Positions 42,542 to 51,364 of a stretch of 64,000 nucleotides of DNA are shown here, in pieces. A model generated the notes under the pieces. It did no database searches and was not told the origin of the DNA. It saw nothing but the letters and a program-made list of their open reading frames with translations. The stretch's first letter is position 1, and every line of letters starts with the position of its first letter. The translations under genes and the position numbers were made by a program. The stretch lies in contig JAWLHE010000011.1 in NCBI GenBank assembly GCA_041690495.1, positions 62,001 to 126,000 of the forward strand. The letters are read 5' to 3'. The DNA is from DATAAP01 sp041690495 (GTDB lineage Bacteria > Pseudomonadota > Alphaproteobacteria > CACIAM-22H2).

Positions 42542-43330
42542 TCAACGCCCGCTGTACCAGGGGAAGAGCCGCTCATTGAGCGTCTTGAACAGGAAATCCG
42601 AGATCAGCCCGATCAAACCGATGACGAAGATGCCGAAGATCATCTGGCCCGTGTCGAGCAGCCGCTGCGCGTCCATGATCATGTGGCCGATGCCGCTGGA
42701 GGCGCCGATCAACTCGGCGACGATCACGTAGGTCCACGCCCAGCCGAGCACGAGACGCAAGGCCTCGAACACCTGGGGGGCGGCGGCCGGCAGGAGCACG
42801 CGGAAGACGATACCATTGCGCCGGGCGCCCAGAGTGTAGGCCGCCTCGACCAGGTCGAGCCGCACCGAGCCGACGATCACCGCGATCATCAGGATGAGCT
42901 GGAATACCGAGCCGATGAAGATCAGCGCAAGCTTCTGCGCCTCACCGACCCCCGCCCACAGGATCAGGAGCGGAATGAAGGCCGAGGCCGGAAGATAGCG
43001 CGAGAACGAGACCAGCGGCTCGAGCACCGCCTCGAACGGCTTGAAGGCGCCCATGGCAATGCCGAGCGGGACGGCAACGATCGCGGCAAGGATGAAGCCG
43101 CCGACGACGCGCCAGATCGTCACGCCGACATCGGCGATGAAGCCGAACTCGACGAACAGCTCGATGCCGGTCTGGACCGTGCGTCCCGGGCTGGCGAGGA
43201 ACAGCGGCCGCACCCAGCCGCCATAGGTGGCAATCGACCACAGCGCGAAGAACAGCACGAAGCCGAGCACGCCGAGCGCCACGCGGCGCCCCGACGAGAT
43301 CGGCTTCAGCGGTTCGAAGAGAGTGCGCAC
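42542..43330 (-). CDS. ABC transporter permease, nitrate/sulfonate/taurine type
   Basis: The 262-residue inner-membrane permease begins at the GTG at 43330; the longer open frame upstream runs through repeat DNA and is not credible. Six hydrophobic helices are visible (VALGVLGFVLFFALWSIATY first). The EAA loop that contacts the ATPase is EAAYTLGARRNGIVFRVLLP near residue 165, matching SsuC/TauC. It lies between the ATPase gene and the binding-protein gene and is separated from the latter by a 160-base inverted repeat. Confidence 0.93.
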   Translation of the reverse strand: MRTLFEPLKPISSGRRVALGVLGFVLFFALWSIATYGGWVRPLFLASPGRTVQTGIELFVEFGFIADVGVTIWRVVGGFILAAIVAVPLGIAMGAFKPFEAVLEPLVSFSRYLPASAFIPLLILWAGVGEAQKLALIFIGSVFQLILMIAVIVGSVRLDLVEAAYTLGARRNGIVFRVLLPAAAPQVFEALRLVLGWAWTYVIVAELIGASSGIGHMIMDAQRLLDTGQMIFGIFVIGLIGLISDFLFKTLNERLFPWYSGR

Positions 43331-43356
43331 GGGCGTATCGATCCTGCGTTCGGAAT

Positions 43357-43515
43357 CTCCTCTCCCGTAGGAAGAGGGAGGGGCCCGTCGCGAAGCGACG
43401 GGAGGGTGAGGAGCAGCGCTTCCGCGAGTGCCAGTGCCTGCCGACACCTGCTGCGCGTTGAAACCGCCCCTCACCCGCTCGCTGCGCTCGCCCCTTCTCC
43501 CTACGAGGAAGAGAG
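43357..43515. repeat. Large dispersed inverted repeat between binding-protein and permease genes
   Basis: Left arm 43357-43411 (CTCCTCTCCCGTAGGAAGAG, then GGGAGGGTGAGG) and right arm 43467-43515 (CCCCTCACCCGCTCGCTGCG, then CTTCTCCCTACGAGGAAGAG) are imperfect inverted copies around a 55-base centre. The arms contain smaller palindromes (CCCGTCGCGAAGCGACGGG at about 43383-43402). This type of CCCTCACCC repeat is common between genes in Hyphomicrobiales. Here it splits an ABC operon. Confidence 0.7.
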
Positions 43516-43523
43516 TTACAGCC

Positions 43524-44504
43524 TTACTTCACGAACGAGCCGTCGGCGAGCTGGCCGAGCTCGGGTTTGCGCTTGATGACACCCACCTCGAGCAGGATGT
43601 CGGCCGCCTCCTGCATGAACGGCATCATCGTCTTGCTGAAGTACTCCTGGTTGGCCTTGCGGTCGTACCAGGTCACCAGCGCCGCCGACTTTGCGAAGGC
43701 CTCGCCCGACTGCTTGACATCGGCGCCCATCACCTTGAACGCGTCAGCCTGGTCCTTCTTGATCAGGTCGAGCGCCTCGAACCACGAATCCAGCACCGCC
43801 TTCACCGCCTTCGGGTTCTTCTTGATGAATTCGGGCTGGAAGGCGAGCGTATCGATGATGACGCCGGGCGTCTCCTTCGACGAGATCAGGAGACGGCCGT
43901 CGCTGACCGACTTGAGCGCCCCGGACATGTAAGGTTCGTAGGTCACGGCGGCGTCGAACTGGCCGGCGGCGAAGGCGTTTGCGGCCGGCTGCGGACCCAG
44001 ATTGGACGGCTTCACATCCTTCATGCTCATGCCGTTCTTCTTGAGCAGGTAGTTGAACCAGAAGTTCGACACGGCACCCGGATTGTCGACGGCGACCGTC
44101 TTCCCGCGCAGGTCGGCGAAGCTCTTGATCGAATTCTTGACCAGCACGCCGTCGCCGCCGGTCGAGCTGTCGATCACCATCACCTGTGTCACCGGCACGT
44201 TGGCCGCGACATAGGTGATGTGGGTGTCGATGGTGGTCGAGATCGCCTGCACCTCGCCCGCCGCCATCGCCGCGTGGCGCGCCTGGGTCGGCATCTTCTT
44301 GATCTCGAAATCGACGCCGTTCTTCTTGAACAGTCCCTTCTCCTTGGCGAGCGTGAACGGCGCGAAACCGGTCCAGCCGCTCATCGCCAGCACCACCTTC
44401 GGCATCGCCTGGGCCTGCTGCTGCTGTGCCGCCGCCGGCGCGGCCTGCGCTGCGATCAATGCGACCGCCGCGCACACGCCGAACGACCATGTATTGAATC
44501 TCAT
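43524..44504 (-). CDS. ABC transporter substrate-binding protein (NMT1/SsuA/TauA type)
   Basis: A 326-residue periplasmic binding protein with a signal peptide (residues 1-27, ending APAAAQ) and a good GGGGAGAGG ribosome site. The mature domain starts PKVVLAMSGWTGFAPFTLAK and continues FEIKKMPTQARHAAMAAGEV, KSFADLRGKTVAVDNPGAVS, QFDAAVTYEPYMSGALK and KNPKAVKAVLDSWFEALDLI, the pattern of NMT1-like proteins that bind sulfonates, taurine, nitrate or thiamine precursors. Ligand unknown; being next to hut genes it could bind an imidazole compound, but this is speculation. Confidence 0.92.
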   Translation of the reverse strand: MRFNTWSFGVCAAVALIAAQAAPAAAQQQQAQAMPKVVLAMSGWTGFAPFTLAKEKGLFKKNGVDFEIKKMPTQARHAAMAAGEVQAISTTIDTHITYVAANVPVTQVMVIDSSTGGDGVLVKNSIKSFADLRGKTVAVDNPGAVSNFWFNYLLKKNGMSMKDVKPSNLGPQPAANAFAAGQFDAAVTYEPYMSGALKSVSDGRLLISSKETPGVIIDTLAFQPEFIKKNPKAVKAVLDSWFEALDLIKKDQADAFKVMGADVKQSGEAFAKSAALVTWYDRKANQEYFSKTMMPFMQEAADILLEVGVIKRKPELGQLADGSFVK

Positions 44505-44690
44505 CGCACCCTCTCCCCTGTCGGTTCCAGATCGCCCCGGGCCGGGCCCACGAGGCGAAGTTATCTGCCGCGCATCGTAGCGGGATCGGGCCGGTTTGCA
44601 AGCAAAGGGCTGTCGCGGCTAGGCCCGGCGCACAGCTGCCGCTATTGCAGGCAAATTGCTGTGCTAATGTGCGCCCGCATGGAGAGCGAA

Positions 44691-45818
44691 ATGAACGAGC
44701 AGACGAAATCCCGGATCACCCGTAAGACCGTCGCGGCGCTGAACCCTTTCCGCTCGCCGCCGGCTGAGGCCGACGCGCGCGCGGCGGGCATAACGGCGCC
44801 GATCCGCCGGCTGAACCTGAACGAGTCCGCCTTTCCCCCCTCGCCGCGCGTCGTCGAGGCGATCCGCGCGGCGGCAGGCATGGTCAACCGGTATCCCGAT
44901 TCGCGTTGGCACGATCTCGCCGCGGCGATCGGCAAGCGCACCGGCATCGATACGGCGCGCATCGTGTTCGGCAACGGCAGCGACGACCTGCTGATGCTGC
45001 TGGCGCAGATCGTGCTCGAGCCGGGCAGCAGCGCGGTACTGCCGACGCCGTCATTCCCGCGATACATGACCGGCACCGTTTTCGCGGGTGCCACACCGGT
45101 GACGGTGCCGGTGCGCGGCGACGGCGCCAACGACGTCCCGGCTATGCTGGCGGCGGTCAGGCCGGACACCAGACTCGTGCTCTGCGCCACGCCGAACAAC
45201 CCGACCGGCGCGATGCTCGATGCGGCGGCGCTCGAACAGCTTGCGTCCGGGGTACCCGCGCACGTCCTGCTGGTCATCGACGAAGCCTATTTCGAGTTCT
45301 CGCGCCATGCCGGCGGACCGGATGCGCTAGCGGCGATGGCATCGCGCAAGGGGCCATGGGCGGTCGTGCGCACCCTGTCCAAGGCCTACGCCCTCGCAGG
45401 TCTGCGCGTCGGCTATGCGCTGCTCTCCGGTCCCGATCTCGCCGAAGCGTGCAACCGCGTGCGCGGCCTGTTCAACGTCAACGTGCTGGCGCAGGTCGCC
45501 GGCCTCGCGGCCCTCGAGGACGAGGCGCACACGAAGCGCCTGCTCGACGATTGCGCCACCGAGCGCCGCCGCCTGTCCGAGGGGTTGGCGCGCCTTGGGT
45601 GCCCGCCGCTGCCCAGTGTCGCCAACTTCGTCACGGCACAACTGCCGATGCCCGCGGCGGACGCGGTCAAGGCGTTCATGCAACGCGGCATCCTCGTTGC
45701 CACTGTCGGCGCGCCGTCGTTCGAACGCCACATCCGCATCAGCGTCGGGACGGCAGAGGACACGGATGCGGTTCTTGGCGCGCTGGGAGAAATATTGGAG
45801 CGTCACGCCCGGGCCTGA
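44691..45818 (+). CDS. Histidinol-phosphate aminotransferase-like PLP enzyme (HisC family)
   Basis: The 375-residue class I/II aminotransferase starts at the ATG at 44691 with GGAG six bases upstream; two in-frame ATGs just before it have no ribosome site. Motifs: RRLNLNESAFPPSPRVVEAI near residue 42, FGNGSDDLLMLLAQ near 90, CATPNNPTGAMLD near 165, IDEAYFEFSRH near 197 and the Schiff-base Lys231 in VRTLSKAYALAGLRVGY. HisC converts imidazole-acetol phosphate to histidinol phosphate, but many HisC-like enzymes use aromatic or other amino acids. No other his biosynthesis gene is here; its position between hut and transporter genes leaves its role open. Confidence 0.88.
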   Translation: MNEQTKSRITRKTVAALNPFRSPPAEADARAAGITAPIRRLNLNESAFPPSPRVVEAIRAAAGMVNRYPDSRWHDLAAAIGKRTGIDTARIVFGNGSDDLLMLLAQIVLEPGSSAVLPTPSFPRYMTGTVFAGATPVTVPVRGDGANDVPAMLAAVRPDTRLVLCATPNNPTGAMLDAAALEQLASGVPAHVLLVIDEAYFEFSRHAGGPDALAAMASRKGPWAVVRTLSKAYALAGLRVGYALLSGPDLAEACNRVRGLFNVNVLAQVAGLAALEDEAHTKRLLDDCATERRRLSEGLARLGCPPLPSVANFVTAQLPMPAADAVKAFMQRGILVATVGAPSFERHIRISVGTAEDTDAVLGALGEILERHARA

Positions 45819-45830
45819 CGCGGGCATCCA
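45803..45830. repeat. GLDPG-type palindromic repeat, degenerate copy
   Basis: CACGCCCGGGCCTGACGCGG is a decayed version of the core element. It covers the last four codons and stop of the HisC-like gene, so the end of that gene has been shaped by the repeat. Confidence 0.45.
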
Positions 45831-46282
45831 TTTCCCGTGCTGAACTGCCCGATAGCCGCAAGATCATTCTGGAGCCCAACAATCTGACGCCAGGATGTTC
45901 GAGACTGCGCTTTCTGGCCGTAATCCCGCATAAAAGCAGGCCGCACCGTCTCCAAATGCGGCTTCGCGTCCGAACCGACGCGGCTAATGACCTTAGGCAT
46001 GCGGTGGCGATCCGGGCGCCTCTGGGTGGCGCGGCATATCCGATCGTGCGCCCGGGCCGGCGATATCTCGAACGTCATGACGGGGCGGATGCCGCTCAGC
46101 AAATGTATTGAGGTCGGCCGCGGCCCGCGACGTGCACAGGCCTGGAGAATAAGCTTCCGCAACCAAGGCTCGACTTCCGCGTTCTCCCAAGTGCTCGATC
46201 TGCAGCGCGGAGCACCGTTGGTCTACGTCCGGACCCTTGTGGTGCCGCGCCGTACGGCAAGCGAGTCAGGAAGGAGCCGCAA
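45819..46282. other. 464-base intergenic region without a convincing gene
   Basis: Between the HisC-like gene and the small membrane protein. A 119-codon minus-strand frame (45803-46162) spans it but is arginine-rich, lacks a ribosome site and ends in repeat DNA, so I do not accept it. Apart from the degenerate repeat at the left edge I see no RNA gene, terminator or clear promoter. Confidence 0.5.
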
Positions 46283-46483
46283 ATGGCGCAAGCACATCCC
46301 CGCAACGTCCTCAAGCCGTGGATCATCGGCATCGTCATGATCGCCGTGATTGAAGCCATTGTCGTCTATTGGATGTTCGCCGCGAGCTGTCCGGCCCCCG
46401 GCGCTGTGGAGGCGATCGTTCTGATAGTCATACCGGTGATCTATCTCGGACTCATGTATCTCGCCCTGAAGAGCCAGGACTAG
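46283..46483 (+). CDS. Small two-helix membrane protein of unknown function
   Basis: A 66-residue protein with a good ribosome site (AGGAAGGAG, about 8 bases before the ATG). Two membrane helices are clear: IIGIVMIAVIEAIVVYWMFA (residues 14-33) and EAIVLIVIPVIYLGLMYLAL (about 43-62), joined by SCPAPGAV, with a short KSQD tail. I recognise no named family. It stands alone, 54 bases before the convergent end of the LuxR-type regulator. Confidence 0.7.
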   Translation: MAQAHPRNVLKPWIIGIVMIAVIEAIVVYWMFAASCPAPGAVEAIVLIVIPVIYLGLMYLALKSQD

Positions 46484-46537
46484 ACTCGGCTCCCGATGAC
46501 CGGGAGCGTCGACCTGGGAGAGTCGCCGGCCGGCCGA

Positions 46538-47695
46538 TTATGCGTCCTCTCGGCGGGGCTTCCAGGGAACGACGAGATCGCGGAGCAGGCGCGCGACAAG
46601 CTCGGCCTGTCGGCTCGTGCCGGTCTTCTGGAACAGGATTTTCAGATACCAGCGCGCGGTTTCATAAGTCATGCCCGACTCCTCGGCCGCCCGCCTCAGG
46701 CCCCCGCCGGCGAGCAGGGCCTGGGCCAGCCGGCTCTCGGCAGGCGTAAAACGGTACGAGCGGCCGATGCGGTCGAACTCCGAAGGCGCGACCGCATCCG
46801 GCTCGGCGATCATCAGCAGGATCGCCGGTTTCGCAGGGACGAAACCGGGCACCCGCGACGGGACGCGGACGGCGCTGACGGTCAAAGGGCGAGCGCCGCG
46901 CCGGCGAACGGTCAGGCTGGCCGCGCGGCCACAGGAGCCGCCGTCGTGTACGAGGCGCCGGAGCATCGCACCGAGATTGCGCTGCGCTGACGGATCGACC
47001 GCCGCGATTCGCCCGTTGCGGACGGTAAGGCCGTCGCCGGTCCGAATCAGCGCTTCCGCCACGCTGTTGCAATGAAGAAGCTCGCCCCCGAGCGCGACGA
47101 ACGCGACGCCGAACCGCAGATGATCGAGCGTATCGAGCGCCATGCTCCTGTTCGCGTCGAGCGTCTCGAGCCGCATCGCGATCCTGAAGGCGCGCTGCAA
47201 ATGACGGCAGAGACGCGTGAAGACTTGGATCTCGCCCGGGTCGAAGGCCCCGATGTGCGCCGACCGCAGCAATGTGAAGTTGAGAATGATGCCTCTCTCC
47301 GCCAGCAACGTCGTTCCGATCGTATGGCCGAAATCCTGGGGCTGAAGCCACTCATTGTAGTATTGCGACTTCCGCAGCAGCTTGGAATCACCCAGATACG
47401 AGAGGATGTCCTGGTCGGTGCGGACCAGGCCCGGCCTGTGCAGCGCGGGCGCGCGCGTGAACGGGTTGTCCGCCGCGTAGAAGCACTCGTCGAACGTGCG
47501 GAGATAGCGGTCCTCGACGCCCCGGACATGCACGGGTCGCACGGCGCGTCGCTCGTAATCGAGGAAGTAGAGCGCTTCTGCCCCGCTCGAGAAACCTTCC
47601 TTCAGCATGGTCATGACGCGTTCCCACCCGGCGGGCTCGATTGCCGCGTCGTAGATGGACTCCGTCAGGAGATCCATCGCCTCCGGATGCATCAT
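46538..47695 (-). CDS. LuxR-type HTH transcriptional regulator with N-terminal sensor region
   Basis: The 385-residue protein starts at one of two adjacent ATGs (47695 or 47692) after a very G-rich ribosome site (GGGGGAGGGGG). The N-terminal 300 residues resemble the PAS-like sensor part of orphan LuxR regulators (TESIYDAAIEPAGWERVM, then FGHTIGTTLLAERGIILNF). The C-terminal 62 residues are a LuxR/FixJ helix-turn-helix: YRFTPAESRLAQALLAGGGL, RRAAEESGMTYETARWYLKI and LFQKTGTSRQAELVARLL. No autoinducer synthase gene is nearby. It could control one of the adjacent transport or secreted-protein genes, which cannot be decided from the sequence. Confidence 0.88.
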   Translation of the reverse strand: MMHPEAMDLLTESIYDAAIEPAGWERVMTMLKEGFSSGAEALYFLDYERRAVRPVHVRGVEDRYLRTFDECFYAADNPFTRAPALHRPGLVRTDQDILSYLGDSKLLRKSQYYNEWLQPQDFGHTIGTTLLAERGIILNFTLLRSAHIGAFDPGEIQVFTRLCRHLQRAFRIAMRLETLDANRSMALDTLDHLRFGVAFVALGGELLHCNSVAEALIRTGDGLTVRNGRIAAVDPSAQRNLGAMLRRLVHDGGSCGRAASLTVRRRGARPLTVSAVRVPSRVPGFVPAKPAILLMIAEPDAVAPSEFDRIGRSYRFTPAESRLAQALLAGGGLRRAAEESGMTYETARWYLKILFQKTGTSRQAELVARLLRDLVVPWKPRREDA

Positions 47696-48074
47696 GAAAC
47701 CACCCCCTCCCCCGACGGCGCGAAGGAACAGGCGAGCCAATTGGCTTCTTTCAGGTTGCAGTCCCTGAGCAAACCGCAACCATGCCTGTCGCCACCCGCG
47801 GCGAACCGGAGCGGTGAATATCACCAGAGAAAGGAGGGTGAGACAATCCGTATTCGTCATGAACGGCCCTGCCGACAGCGCCGCATCGTCCGGCCGCGGC
47901 GAGCCCTCGGCCAAGGCGGCGAAGGCCTCCGTTCAGTTCATGCTTGAGTCATCCAGCGCATCTTCGTCCATTGCAGCTTCGACTCCTGTCCTTTTGCGTC
48001 GGGCACCTCAACCGCCGCGGCTATCAGACCGGCCCCCATGCGTTCGCTGCCGGTTCGGCCCGCGCGATCGCGGC
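47696..48074. other. 379-base upstream region of the LuxR-type gene
   Basis: Lies between the stop of the 478-residue secreted protein gene (48075) and the LuxR-type start (47695), both minus strand, so it must hold the regulator's promoter. The regulator frame stays open for 73 codons upstream of its chosen start, but that part looks unlike the family. I see no terminator hairpin with a T-tract and no RNA gene. Confidence 0.5.
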
Positions 48075-49511
48075 TCACTTCGCCTCGACGCGGCGCAGCG
48101 GTCTCGGACCGCCGAGCAGCTGCTTGCCCTCGCGGGTCAGCACCATCGTCGGATTCGGTGCCGCGGTCACGAGTACCCGGCTGTCTCCCTCCTCCTCGTA
48201 GGTCCCGGCGATGGTCTGGCCGCCGGGCTGCGTAATGAACACGCGCTTGCGATCCACGAACTCCAGTTTCAGCCGCCCCGACGCATCGGCATAGACGCGG
48301 CCGCGCATCGATCCCCGCTCGGCGCGCGTGACTGCATCCAGAATCGCCTTGCGCCGCTCTGTCGCAGCCGTCTCGAAGCGCGGCTTCACGGCGTTGGCGG
48401 AGGCCGGCCAGCTACGGATGCCGGGCAGAACCTCGCGGTCGATCACCTGAATCGACTCGTCGGTGGCCGGGAGCGCCTTTAGGTTCGCCTGCAAGTTCTT
48501 GAAGAGTTTGTCCGCCACGGCTTTGCGCCGGGCATCTGCTGCCGCGAGAACTTTGTTCGCGGCCGATGCCGGCAATTGCGGCAGGAAGCCCAGATTGGCG
48601 CGCTGGTCGACACTGGCGAATGCGTCAAAGCCCTCGGAGGATTCGCCGATCTGCTTGACGAGGATCGCGGCGATTTCCTCGCCGATCGCCTCGCGCCGGG
48701 CGACGATCGCCTTCTCGACCGTGGCCAGATTGTCCGAGCCCAAGGCGGCGCCATAGGTTTGCCGCAGGGCGCTGCCCGCCTGGGCGAGCGCTGCCAGTCC
48801 CTGAGCCGTCGCCGGCATCTTCTCCATGTCGGTTACCAGCGCATCTCGCACGCTGCCGCGCATTGCCTCGGCCCGCGCCGCGGCAGCTTGCTGCACGGAC
48901 TTCCTGACCTCTTCCTTCGGCAGGATGCGCACAGCCCCCATCAGAGTGCGCGCCGGGGCTGCCGCCGTTCCCTGCACCGCACTGGCCGCCTGGTTCGCCG
49001 CATTATAGGACTGCTTGTTTTCGCCGAGCTGCTCAAGCGCCGCGTTGAAGCGCAGCAGCGCGAGCGACGGCGCCTCGCGCTCCAGCGCCGCCCCGGCCTC
49101 GGCAAGGTCGGTCCGCGCCTTCTCGGCGTCGCTCAGGTAACGCGGAACCGAGTTTCCCACCACATGGCGCATCTCGTAAATGGCGTTGCGCTCATGGTAG
49201 CGCTTCGCCTTGGCGAAGCCCTTCTCGCACGCGTGCAACGTGCCGGCGAGCGACTTCGCCTCGTCGATCGTCCAGGCCAGGAAGGGCTTGCCGAACATTT
49301 TCTCCGTCACCGGGGCCGCGATCACCTGCGGGAACCAGTACTTCCTGTCGACCTCATTGGGATGCCATTTCTCTTCCTTGCGGTCGTAGTTCTTCGCCCA
49401 CGTCGCCAGAGTGTCGCAATCGGGAACCGTCAGCTCGGCGCTCGCATCCGGCACGAAGCCGATCGCGACGGTCAGTACGGTCGCGGCATGGAGCGCGTGT
49501 CGCAAGGTCAT
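48075..49511 (-). CDS. Secreted helical protein of unknown function
   Basis: A 478-residue protein with a signal peptide (residues 1-25, ending DASA) and AAAGGA eight bases before the ATG. Residues 26-100 contain two cysteines (PDCDTLATWAKNYDRKEEKW and HACEKGF), conserved-looking and Trp/Tyr-rich. Residues 125-390 are long alpha-helical, Ala/Glu/Lys-rich repeats without strict heptads (for example RKSVQQAAAARAEAMRGSVR). The last 80 residues are beta-rich (GRVYADASGRLKLEFVDRKR, ITQPGGQTIAGTYEEEGDSR). I recognise no named family. Divergent from the 168-residue exported protein. Confidence 0.8.
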   Translation of the reverse strand: MTLRHALHAATVLTVAIGFVPDASAELTVPDCDTLATWAKNYDRKEEKWHPNEVDRKYWFPQVIAAPVTEKMFGKPFLAWTIDEAKSLAGTLHACEKGFAKAKRYHERNAIYEMRHVVGNSVPRYLSDAEKARTDLAEAGAALEREAPSLALLRFNAALEQLGENKQSYNAANQAASAVQGTAAAPARTLMGAVRILPKEEVRKSVQQAAAARAEAMRGSVRDALVTDMEKMPATAQGLAALAQAGSALRQTYGAALGSDNLATVEKAIVARREAIGEEIAAILVKQIGESSEGFDAFASVDQRANLGFLPQLPASAANKVLAAADARRKAVADKLFKNLQANLKALPATDESIQVIDREVLPGIRSWPASANAVKPRFETAATERRKAILDAVTRAERGSMRGRVYADASGRLKLEFVDRKRVFITQPGGQTIAGTYEEEGDSRVLVTAAPNPTMVLTREGKQLLGGPRPLRRVEAK

Positions 49512-49728
49512 CGTCGAAATCCTTTTCTATCCTGCAATGAGTTACAAATCCGGGTCGTGGCGCCGTCGCGCAGGCAACCCGCTGCGGCGCAGCTCGCGCT
49601 GACGCTATCGTAACCGTGCCCCTCCCGCGCCCCCCGTTTGGGAGGTGCGCCGCCCGAGCGGAGGCCGCTAGGGTGGGACCCGGACCTGCCGCCGGGTGCG
49701 CCGGGGGCCACTCGCACCGGAGCGACAA

Positions 49729-50235
49729 TTGCGTGTCTTTTCCCTGAACCGCTGGATCAGCTCCGGCTTCGCCGCGGTCGCGGCGCTGCTGATCGCCGCG
49801 AGCGTGGCGGGCGCGGAGGAGATCGACTGGAAGCGAGGCAGGCTCGAGCATCTGGCGCGCTTCATCGGGACCTACGCGTACGGCCCGATCCTGAACGATC
49901 CCGCAGTCGCGGCCGCCCTCCGCGATGTCGCCGGAAGCCGCGTCGAAACCATCGTCAAGAACCTGCAGGTTCAGGGGCCCGTAGATTTCATCGACGGCCA
50001 TCTCGTGCTGAGGGGACTCGCCCCCCATCAGGGCGGCGAGGAAGAAGCGACGGTCTGGGTGAAGATCTACGACGGCACGGTACGCGCCGCCCTTCTGCAC
50101 GCCGGCACAATGACCCTGTTCGCGCCGGACGGACGCTACGACTACGTCCCCCGGGAGCTGAGAGCCTTTCTGCATCCGCGGCTGCGCGAAACCCGCCCGC
50201 CGCCGGGCGTGCAATGGATCGGCAGGCGCAAATGA
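49729..50235 (+). CDS. Exported protein of unknown function
   Basis: The 168-residue protein reads best from a TTG at 49729, six bases after GGAG; a GTG at 49696 is the alternative. Residues 1-29 are a signal peptide (SGFAAVAALLIAASVAGAEE). The mature part starts IDWKRGRLEHLARFIGTYAY and has the segment VDFIDGHLVLRGLAPHQGGE, then beta-rich WVKIYDGTVRAALLHAGTMT. No family recognised. It ends 22 bases before the convergent stop of aapM. Confidence 0.7.
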   Translation: MRVFSLNRWISSGFAAVAALLIAASVAGAEEIDWKRGRLEHLARFIGTYAYGPILNDPAVAAALRDVAGSRVETIVKNLQVQGPVDFIDGHLVLRGLAPHQGGEEEATVWVKIYDGTVRAALLHAGTMTLFAPDGRYDYVPRELRAFLHPRLRETRPPPGVQWIGRRK

Positions 50236-50257
50236 TGCCGCAGCGACCGCACCGGTA

Positions 50258-51364
50258 TCAGGCGGTCGGCGCGTCCGGCGTGCGCGCGCCGAAGCGGAGC
50301 GAGTAGCGCGACATGGCGAAGCAGAAGACCCAGAAGACGAAGGCAACGAAGACGTAGCCCGTGGTGCGGATATGATCGCCGATCAGCCAGTCCGGATCGG
50401 CGACACCCGCCTGCACGGCACCGAGCAGGTCGAACAGGCCGATGACGAGGACGAGCGTCGTCTCCTTGAAGATGGCGATGCAGGTGTTGACGATGCCGGG
50501 AATGACGATGCGGATCGCCTGCGGCAGGATCACCAGGGCCATCATCCGCCAGTAGCCGAGACCGAGTGCCTTCGCAGCCTCGTACTGTCCTGTCGGAATG
50601 GCCTGCAGGCCGCCGCGGAAGACCTCCGCCATGTAAGCGGCGTTGAACAGCGACAGCGCGATGAGCGCGCGCAACAGGGTGTCGAATTCCGTTCCGGCCG
50701 GTACGAAGAGCGGGAACATCACCGCCGCCATGAACAGCACCGCGATCAGCGGCACGCCGCGCCACAGCTCGATAAAGCCGATCGAGAAGCCGCGCACCAG
50801 CCGCATCCGCGAGCGGCGCCCGAGCGCGAGCAGCAATCCGAGTGGCAGCGAGCTGACGATGCCCCACACGGCCACGACCAGCGTCAGCATCAGTCCGCCC
50901 CACTCGCCGGTCGGCACCGGCGTCAGACCGGCCCAGCCGCCCGACAAAATTGCGCCCCCAATGACAGGCAGCAGCACTATGAGCGCCGGCGTGATCCACT
51001 TCCTCTGCGGCACGCGCGGGAGCAGCAGGCCGAGGACGCCGATCGCCGCCAGGGCGAAGACGAGATCGACGCGCCAGCGTTCCGCGACAGGATAGCTGCC
51101 GTAGATGAACTGGTCGAAGCGCACCCGGACGAACACCCAGCACGCCGCGTCCGGGTCCGGACAGTCGCGGCCCGAGCTGCCGCGGAATGCGGCGTCGAGC
51201 AGCGCCCAGTCGATCAGCGGCGGCACGGTCATATAGAGGAACGAAAGCGCCGCGACGGTAAGCGCGGCGTTGAGCCAGGTCGAGAACAGGTTGCGGCGGA
51301 TCCAGAGCGCAGCATTCAGCAGCGCCATCCCCCTGCGGCCGTCATTGGCGGCAGCGCGGCTCAT
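50258..51364 (-). CDS. aapM: General L-amino acid ABC transporter permease AapM
   Basis: A 368-residue inner-membrane permease. Several hydrophobic helices are followed by the His/Glu-Gly permease core: TPVPTGEWGGLMLTLVVAVW (the AapM-type PTGEWGGL segment), GFIELWRGVPLIAVLFMAAV and the EAA loop QYEAAKALGLGYWRMMALVI near residue 265. The N-terminus is longer than in simple HisQ/M permeases, as in AapM/BztC. Its ATG overlaps the aapQ stop (ATGA). Third gene of aapJ-aapQ-aapM; no ATPase gene follows. Confidence 0.93.
   Translation of the reverse strand: MSRAAANDGRRGMALLNAALWIRRNLFSTWLNAALTVAALSFLYMTVPPLIDWALLDAAFRGSSGRDCPDPDAACWVFVRVRFDQFIYGSYPVAERWRVDLVFALAAIGVLGLLLPRVPQRKWITPALIVLLPVIGGAILSGGWAGLTPVPTGEWGGLMLTLVVAVWGIVSSLPLGLLLALGRRSRMRLVRGFSIGFIELWRGVPLIAVLFMAAVMFPLFVPAGTEFDTLLRALIALSLFNAAYMAEVFRGGLQAIPTGQYEAAKALGLGYWRMMALVILPQAIRIVIPGIVNTCIAIFKETTLVLVIGLFDLLGAVQAGVADPDWLIGDHIRTTGYVFVAFVFWVFCFAMSRYSLRFGARTPDAPTA

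Noticed and set aside
45803..46162. A 119-codon minus-strand frame
   Set aside because: No ribosome site, arginine-rich, and its 3' part lies in repeat DNA.
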